Below are positions 53,805-57,063 of a DNA stretch of 57,063 bases, piece after piece. The stretch is from Eximiradius proteiniborus. Its GTDB lineage: Bacteria > Bacteroidota > Ignavibacteria > Kapaibacteriales > UBA2268. How positions within the stretch are numbered: position 1 is the first letter of the stretch; every line of letters begins with the position of its first letter. Both the position numbers and the translations under genes were made by a program. Location: the NCBI GenBank assembly GCA_026415495.1, contig JAOAGZ010000006.1, forward strand, positions 1 to 57,063. The letters are read 5' to 3'. Under the pieces are notes generated by a model. That model was not told where the DNA came from, made no database searches, and saw only the letters and a program-made list of their open reading frames with translations.

Positions 53805-54878
53805 TCAATTCATCAATTTTTTTACAGCATCCATAATTTTCTCGGGGCGAAGGTGTTCCAGACAGAAATACTCTTCGTTTACACACTTTGGGCTGAAAAA
53901 GCACTTGCATTCTTTGTCCGGCTCGACTATTTCGCCTCGTCCGTATAGTTCAAATTCGTGTTTATTGAATATATTGTTCATCAGAACAACCTTTTTCCGT
54001 AGCCCTATTGCAATATGAAGCCCCATTGTTACTGCCGTTACCACCAAATCGCACTGATTAACAAGCGAAATAAATGTATTCAAATCAAAATATCCGAAAT
54101 AGGGGGCACCGCTTTCTCGGGAAATATTTGTATTTTGCTCGTGTTCTTGCTCGCCACCCAACAGAATTGGCTCATAGCCTGCAGCTTTCAGCTCTTTGGC
54201 AAGCTCTATCCAATATTCCTGCTTCCATAGTCGCGACACCCAGCGAGCTCCACAACCGGTATTCAGCCCAATCACTCCTTTTCCACGATTCGGAATATCC
54301 CATTGCTTATCGGTTTTTAATTCCAGCTCGTATTCTTCACCTGCAAATTCATATCCACATATTTCGAAAATTTCCTGAAGATAATTTTTTGTGTTTGCTT
54401 TGTTTACATCGTCGAATAGTCCGGTTAGATACTTATGCATAGCTCGTTGATTTGCAGGCATTGGTTTGCCTTCGACAAGTGTGAATCCATCGATATAATC
54501 TGCGTTCAGTTGCGATGCCAATGCACACGCGTGATGGTCTTTGTCAAGATTTATCACTTTGAAAAAATGAACACTTCGCAAGCTAATTACTGATTCAAGA
54601 TTAAATTGCAACACTCTATCCACCGATGATGGAATCACCTCAGGCGAGTTTGTTACCCACCATAGCATACATTTAGGGAATTCCTGCTTTATGCGTTTGA
54701 TAAGCGGTGTGGTTCTTATCACATCACCAATAGCACCAAGCTTTATTATTAGTATATTTTCTTTTGATGGAGAATATTCGGGACAATTTTGACAATGATA
54801 ACCACTTTTTTTGTGCGGTCGGCAGGGAATATCACCGCGAAAATACCTACAATCTTCTTTGAATAGCACTTTTATCAC
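53805..54878 (-). CDS. Family 9 glycosyltransferase with cysteine clusters
   Basis: 357 residues. The heptosyltransferase-like core starts near residue 40: ILIIKLGAIGDVIRTTPLIK, LNTGCGARWVSRLWKQEYW, PILLGGEQE, DLVVTAVTMGLHIAIGLRKKV. Unusual parts: an N-terminal Cys set (C10, C19, C29, C32: CX8C-X9-CxxC) and a C-terminal Cys-rich stretch (ECKCFFSPKC...FC), both of which could bind metal. Transfers a sugar from a nucleotide donor to a surface glycan; flagellin or LPS are possible targets. One bp after the barrel-like protein. Confidence 0.88.
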   Translation of the reverse strand: MIKVLFKEDCRYFRGDIPCRPHKKSGYHCQNCPEYSPSKENILIIKLGAIGDVIRTTPLIKRIKQEFPKCMLWWVTNSPEVIPSSVDRVLQFNLESVISLRSVHFFKVINLDKDHHACALASQLNADYIDGFTLVEGKPMPANQRAMHKYLTGLFDDVNKANTKNYLQEIFEICGYEFAGEEYELELKTDKQWDIPNRGKGVIGLNTGCGARWVSRLWKQEYWIELAKELKAAGYEPILLGGEQEHEQNTNISRESGAPYFGYFDLNTFISLVNQCDLVVTAVTMGLHIAIGLRKKVVLMNNIFNKHEFELYGRGEIVEPDKECKCFFSPKCVNEEYFCLEHLRPEKIMDAVKKLMN

Positions 54879-55613
54879 CTATAATGAGTATTTCAACAAA
54901 AGCATAAAATTGAGAACAGGAACAATTTGCTCTTTCTTTTCATAATATTGAAGCGGAGTAAGCAATTCCCCGCGTTTATTATCTCTTGGGAATAAATTCA
55001 AAATACCTACTCCAATCGATGCATCAATTTTTAATTTAGATTTTAGTTGTCCTTCTATTCCAAATCGGGCAAAGCTTCCAATGCGGAATGCACCAGATTT
55101 TCTATTAACGACATAGGATGTATCACGGTTTTGAGCATTACGCCAATGGTCGCGATAGGTCAGTTCCGAACGTGTTATTATATTTCCGCGCAGGTCTGCC
55201 CCTGCGTAAATATCTGTCTTTGCCCAATCTAAATGCGTGAGCACATAATAGAACCCCGAACCAACTGATAAATTATGCACTTCGTGCCAATAATATATTG
55301 TAAGCAAGCCGCTTACAGGATAGCGTTCTCCCGATGAATATATCGTAAAATCAACATCGACGGGAACACGTATTCTTTTGCCCTTATACATTGTAAGCCG
55401 TGCCGAAAAGCCCGATTGAACTGCATCAAAACTACCGCCATAAACAAATTTCTTTGTTGTATCATTTTGAATAATCGGCAATTTTGCAGGATTGTCGCCC
55501 AATATAGAAAATGTTGAAATTCCCGCTCCAATAGAATAAGAGTCGAACATATCGGCTTTTACTGCAGAACCTAAAAGAAATATCAAGAGAATCACTAATA
55601 GTATTTTTTTCAT
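54879..55613 (-). CDS. Exported outer-membrane beta-barrel-like protein, unknown
   Basis: 244 residues with a signal peptide (KKILLVILLIFLLGSAVKA). The rest alternates short beta-strand-like segments, e.g. SVGSGFYYVLTHL, IDASIGVGIL, and ends LNFMLLLKYSL, with an aromatic near the terminus as in outer-membrane barrels. No named family recognised. It abuts the GT9 gene; the GT2 gene is 57 bp upstream. Confidence 0.7.
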   Translation of the reverse strand: MKKILLVILLIFLLGSAVKADMFDSYSIGAGISTFSILGDNPAKLPIIQNDTTKKFVYGGSFDAVQSGFSARLTMYKGKRIRVPVDVDFTIYSSGERYPVSGLLTIYYWHEVHNLSVGSGFYYVLTHLDWAKTDIYAGADLRGNIITRSELTYRDHWRNAQNRDTSYVVNRKSGAFRIGSFARFGIEGQLKSKLKIDASIGVGILNLFPRDNKRGELLTPLQYYEKKEQIVPVLNFMLLLKYSL

Positions 55614-55670
55614 ATTACTGCTTTTTGTGTATAAATATTATTCATAATAACAAAAAAGACGGCTCTTTTG

Positions 55671-56765
55671 CTACAATTTTTCTTTTATCGAATAATTTTT
55701 TGTCTTTTCGAAGTTCTGCTTTACTATCATTTCCCCTACCAGCCCGATTGAAAAGAACTGCACACCAACAATTATCAGTGCAATCCCAAAGCTTGCAAGT
55801 GGGCGATTGCTTAAATATGTGTTTCCAAGAAACCATTCGACTGTCAGATATGCGTTAATAGCAAAGCCTATCAATGTAAAGATTGTACCAAACAACCCAA
55901 AAAAGTGCATAGGTCGCTTCATAAATCGTGTAATAAACACAAAGGTAAGTAAATCTAGAAAACCATTGATAAATCGAGACACACCAAATTTTGATTTTCC
56001 ATATCGCCTTGCGTGATGAACCACTGGCAGTTCTGCCACACGAAAGCCTTCCCAATGGGCAAGCGCTGGCAAATATCTATGCATCTCTCCATATACTTGC
56101 AGTGTATCAGTAACAGATTTGCGATAAAGCTTTAGCCCGCAATTGAAATCGTGCAGTTTTATTCCGCTCACAAGCGATGTAACAAAATTGAACAGTTTCG
56201 ATGGGATTGTTTTAGAAATTGGGTCTTTACGGTTTTGCTTCCAGCCAGTTACAAGGTCGTAGCCTTCTTTCATTTTCTTAGCCAAATTTTTTATTTCGGC
56301 TGGGTCGTCCTGCAAATCTGCATCCATTGTAGCAACAAATTTGCCACGAGCAGACTCGAACCCAACGGCGAGTGCCGCACTTTTGCCATAGTTGCGGCGG
56401 AAGCTTATATAGCGAAAACGTTTATTTCTGCGATGTATCTGCTTTATGTAGTCGAGCGAACCATCTGTTGAACCATCATCTACAAATATCACTTCGTAGC
56501 GCCCGTGTGTGAGTTCTTGAAGTTCTTTCTCTAATTGCAGTGCAAGCTCTGGAATAGATTCCTCTTCGTTATATAATGGAATTACAACAGAAATTAATAA
56601 TTCGCTCTTGCTGCTTTTGTGTTGGTTCTGTTGATTCTGCTGATTTTGATGTCGCTTTGCGTTTTGTCCTTCTTTCGGATTTGCTTTTTCTTGATTTGCT
56701 TTTTCTTGATTTGCTTTTTCTTTTCTCTGGTTTTCTTTTCTGTTTTCGTTATTTCTTTTTTCCAT
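55671..56765 (-). CDS. Membrane-anchored family 2 glycosyltransferase (dolichol/undecaprenyl-phosphate type)
   Basis: 364 residues. The GT2 domain (about 55-280) has VVIPLYNEEESIPELA, VIFVDDGSTDGSL, ATMDADLQDDP (metal DxD) and HHARRYGKSKFGVSRF. Two C-terminal transmembrane helices (about 290-345) follow, as in DPM1/ArnC/GtrB types. It would make polyprenyl-phosphate sugars at the inner membrane. The first 50 residues are a low-complexity Lys/Gln/Asn-rich tail with KANQE repeats. Three bp before a T9SS protein's stop. Confidence 0.9.
   Translation of the reverse strand: MEKRNNENRKENQRKEKANQEKANQEKANPKEGQNAKRHQNQQNQQNQHKSSKSELLISVVIPLYNEEESIPELALQLEKELQELTHGRYEVIFVDDGSTDGSLDYIKQIHRRNKRFRYISFRRNYGKSAALAVGFESARGKFVATMDADLQDDPAEIKNLAKKMKEGYDLVTGWKQNRKDPISKTIPSKLFNFVTSLVSGIKLHDFNCGLKLYRKSVTDTLQVYGEMHRYLPALAHWEGFRVAELPVVHHARRYGKSKFGVSRFINGFLDLLTFVFITRFMKRPMHFFGLFGTIFTLIGFAINAYLTVEWFLGNTYLSNRPLASFGIALIIVGVQFFSIGLVGEMIVKQNFEKTKNYSIKEKL
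56681..56725. repeat. Three 15-bp tandem repeats in the GT2 gene
   Basis: TTGCTTTTTCTTGAT is repeated in phase (56681-56695, 56696-56710, and a diverged third), encoding EKANQ units on the minus strand. In-frame 15-bp units would change length without shifting frame. Confidence 0.75.
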
Positions 56766-56768
56766 AAT

Positions 56769-57063
56769 CTATCTATTAATAATTAATTTGTTAAAATAAA
56801 TATTATTATTGATGTCGAATATTCTAATAAAATAAATACCATTCTTTAAATTTACAAGATTAATTTTTTCGCTTGCAGGCGAACTGGTATTAAACACAAT
56901 TTCTGACAATTCATTATAAATTTCAATTTTACTGATTTTTTCGCTATTGCTTAGCGATATCCATCCATTAGACGGATTTGGATAAATCCCAAAAGTTTCT
57001 TTGTTTTGTGCCACTGAATAAACTACATCAATATAAATCGGTATTTTCGGAAGGTTTTCGTTG
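56769..57063 (-). CDS. C-terminal end of a type IX secretion-exported protein (cut by window edge)
   Basis: The frame is open through the window edge, so an internal GTG-like start is not used. The last 75 residues are a T9SS sorting domain of the por type: GIYPNPSNGWISLSNSE, EIYNELSEIVFNTSS, NLKNGIYFIRIFDINNN, ending KLIINR. This directs export across the outer membrane and C-terminal processing. The function of the missing passenger is unknown. Confidence 0.9.
   Translation of the reverse strand, partial: NENLPKIPIYIDVVYSVAQNKETFGIYPNPSNGWISLSNSEKISKIEIYNELSEIVFNTSSPASEKINLVNLKNGIYFIRIFDINNNIYFNKLIINR

Overview
The window is a chromosomal segment from an AT-rich, flagellated bacterium of the FCB group, most likely an Ignavibacteria/Kapabacteria-type relative of Chlorobi and Bacteroidetes. 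Three things point there: a type IX secretion sorting domain at the right edge, a bacillithiol gene (bshC), and a full flagellar late-gene locus with sigma-28 promoters. Many genes have strong GGAGG Shine-Dalgarno sites, which argues against Bacteroidetes proper. Placement is an inference from gene content; no marker tree could be run.

Layout. 1-4650 (minus): tRNA-Tyr, Gly, Gly, Thr, Trp, then secE-nusG-rplK-rplA-rplJ-rplL, a stand-alone L7/L12 C-terminal-domain gene, and the start of rpoB. Two intergenic hairpins flank the extra gene. 4930-6302 (plus): a DsbD-N-like periplasmic protein and a redoxin. 6303-6935: a noncoding array of 28-30 bp palindromes. 6936-9869 (plus): nucleotide-sugar dehydrogenase, dtd, rimM, trmD. 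9945-17802: sensory genes (GAF kinase, receiver, receiver-PP2C phosphatase, PAS kinase with a pseudo-receiver), mutL and a MscS channel. 18108-22342 (plus): J-domain coiled-coil protein, PBP1A, lipoprotein.

22375-28177 (minus) is a compact ten-gene phage-derived cassette: Mu-like protease/scaffold, major capsid protein, cement protein, gp36-like protein, holin-like protein, CHAP endolysin, three unknowns and a DUF935 portal. It has no terminase, tail, integrase or transposase in the window, and every frame is open. It is the best candidate here for an unusual system: a domesticated particle, a dispersed gene transfer agent, or a recent remnant.

28474-38323: a large multi-HAMP chemoreceptor, cydAB, secG, fliLMNO, and rpsR-rpmE plus a 57-residue gene. 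38505-47018 (plus): amidohydrolase, UvrD helicase, FtsW, small membrane protein, BshC, RfbC, RfbA. 47072-53617: fliW-csrA-receiver (plus) facing flagellin-flagellin-fliS-fliD-flaG-fliT-like-flgM (minus). Both flagellin leaders have a sigma-28 promoter and GGA-loop hairpins that fit CsrA control, with FliW and CsrA encoded next door. 53805-57063 (minus): GT9 glycosyltransferase with cysteine clusters, outer-membrane-like protein, GT2 glycosyltransferase, and the end of a T9SS-exported protein.
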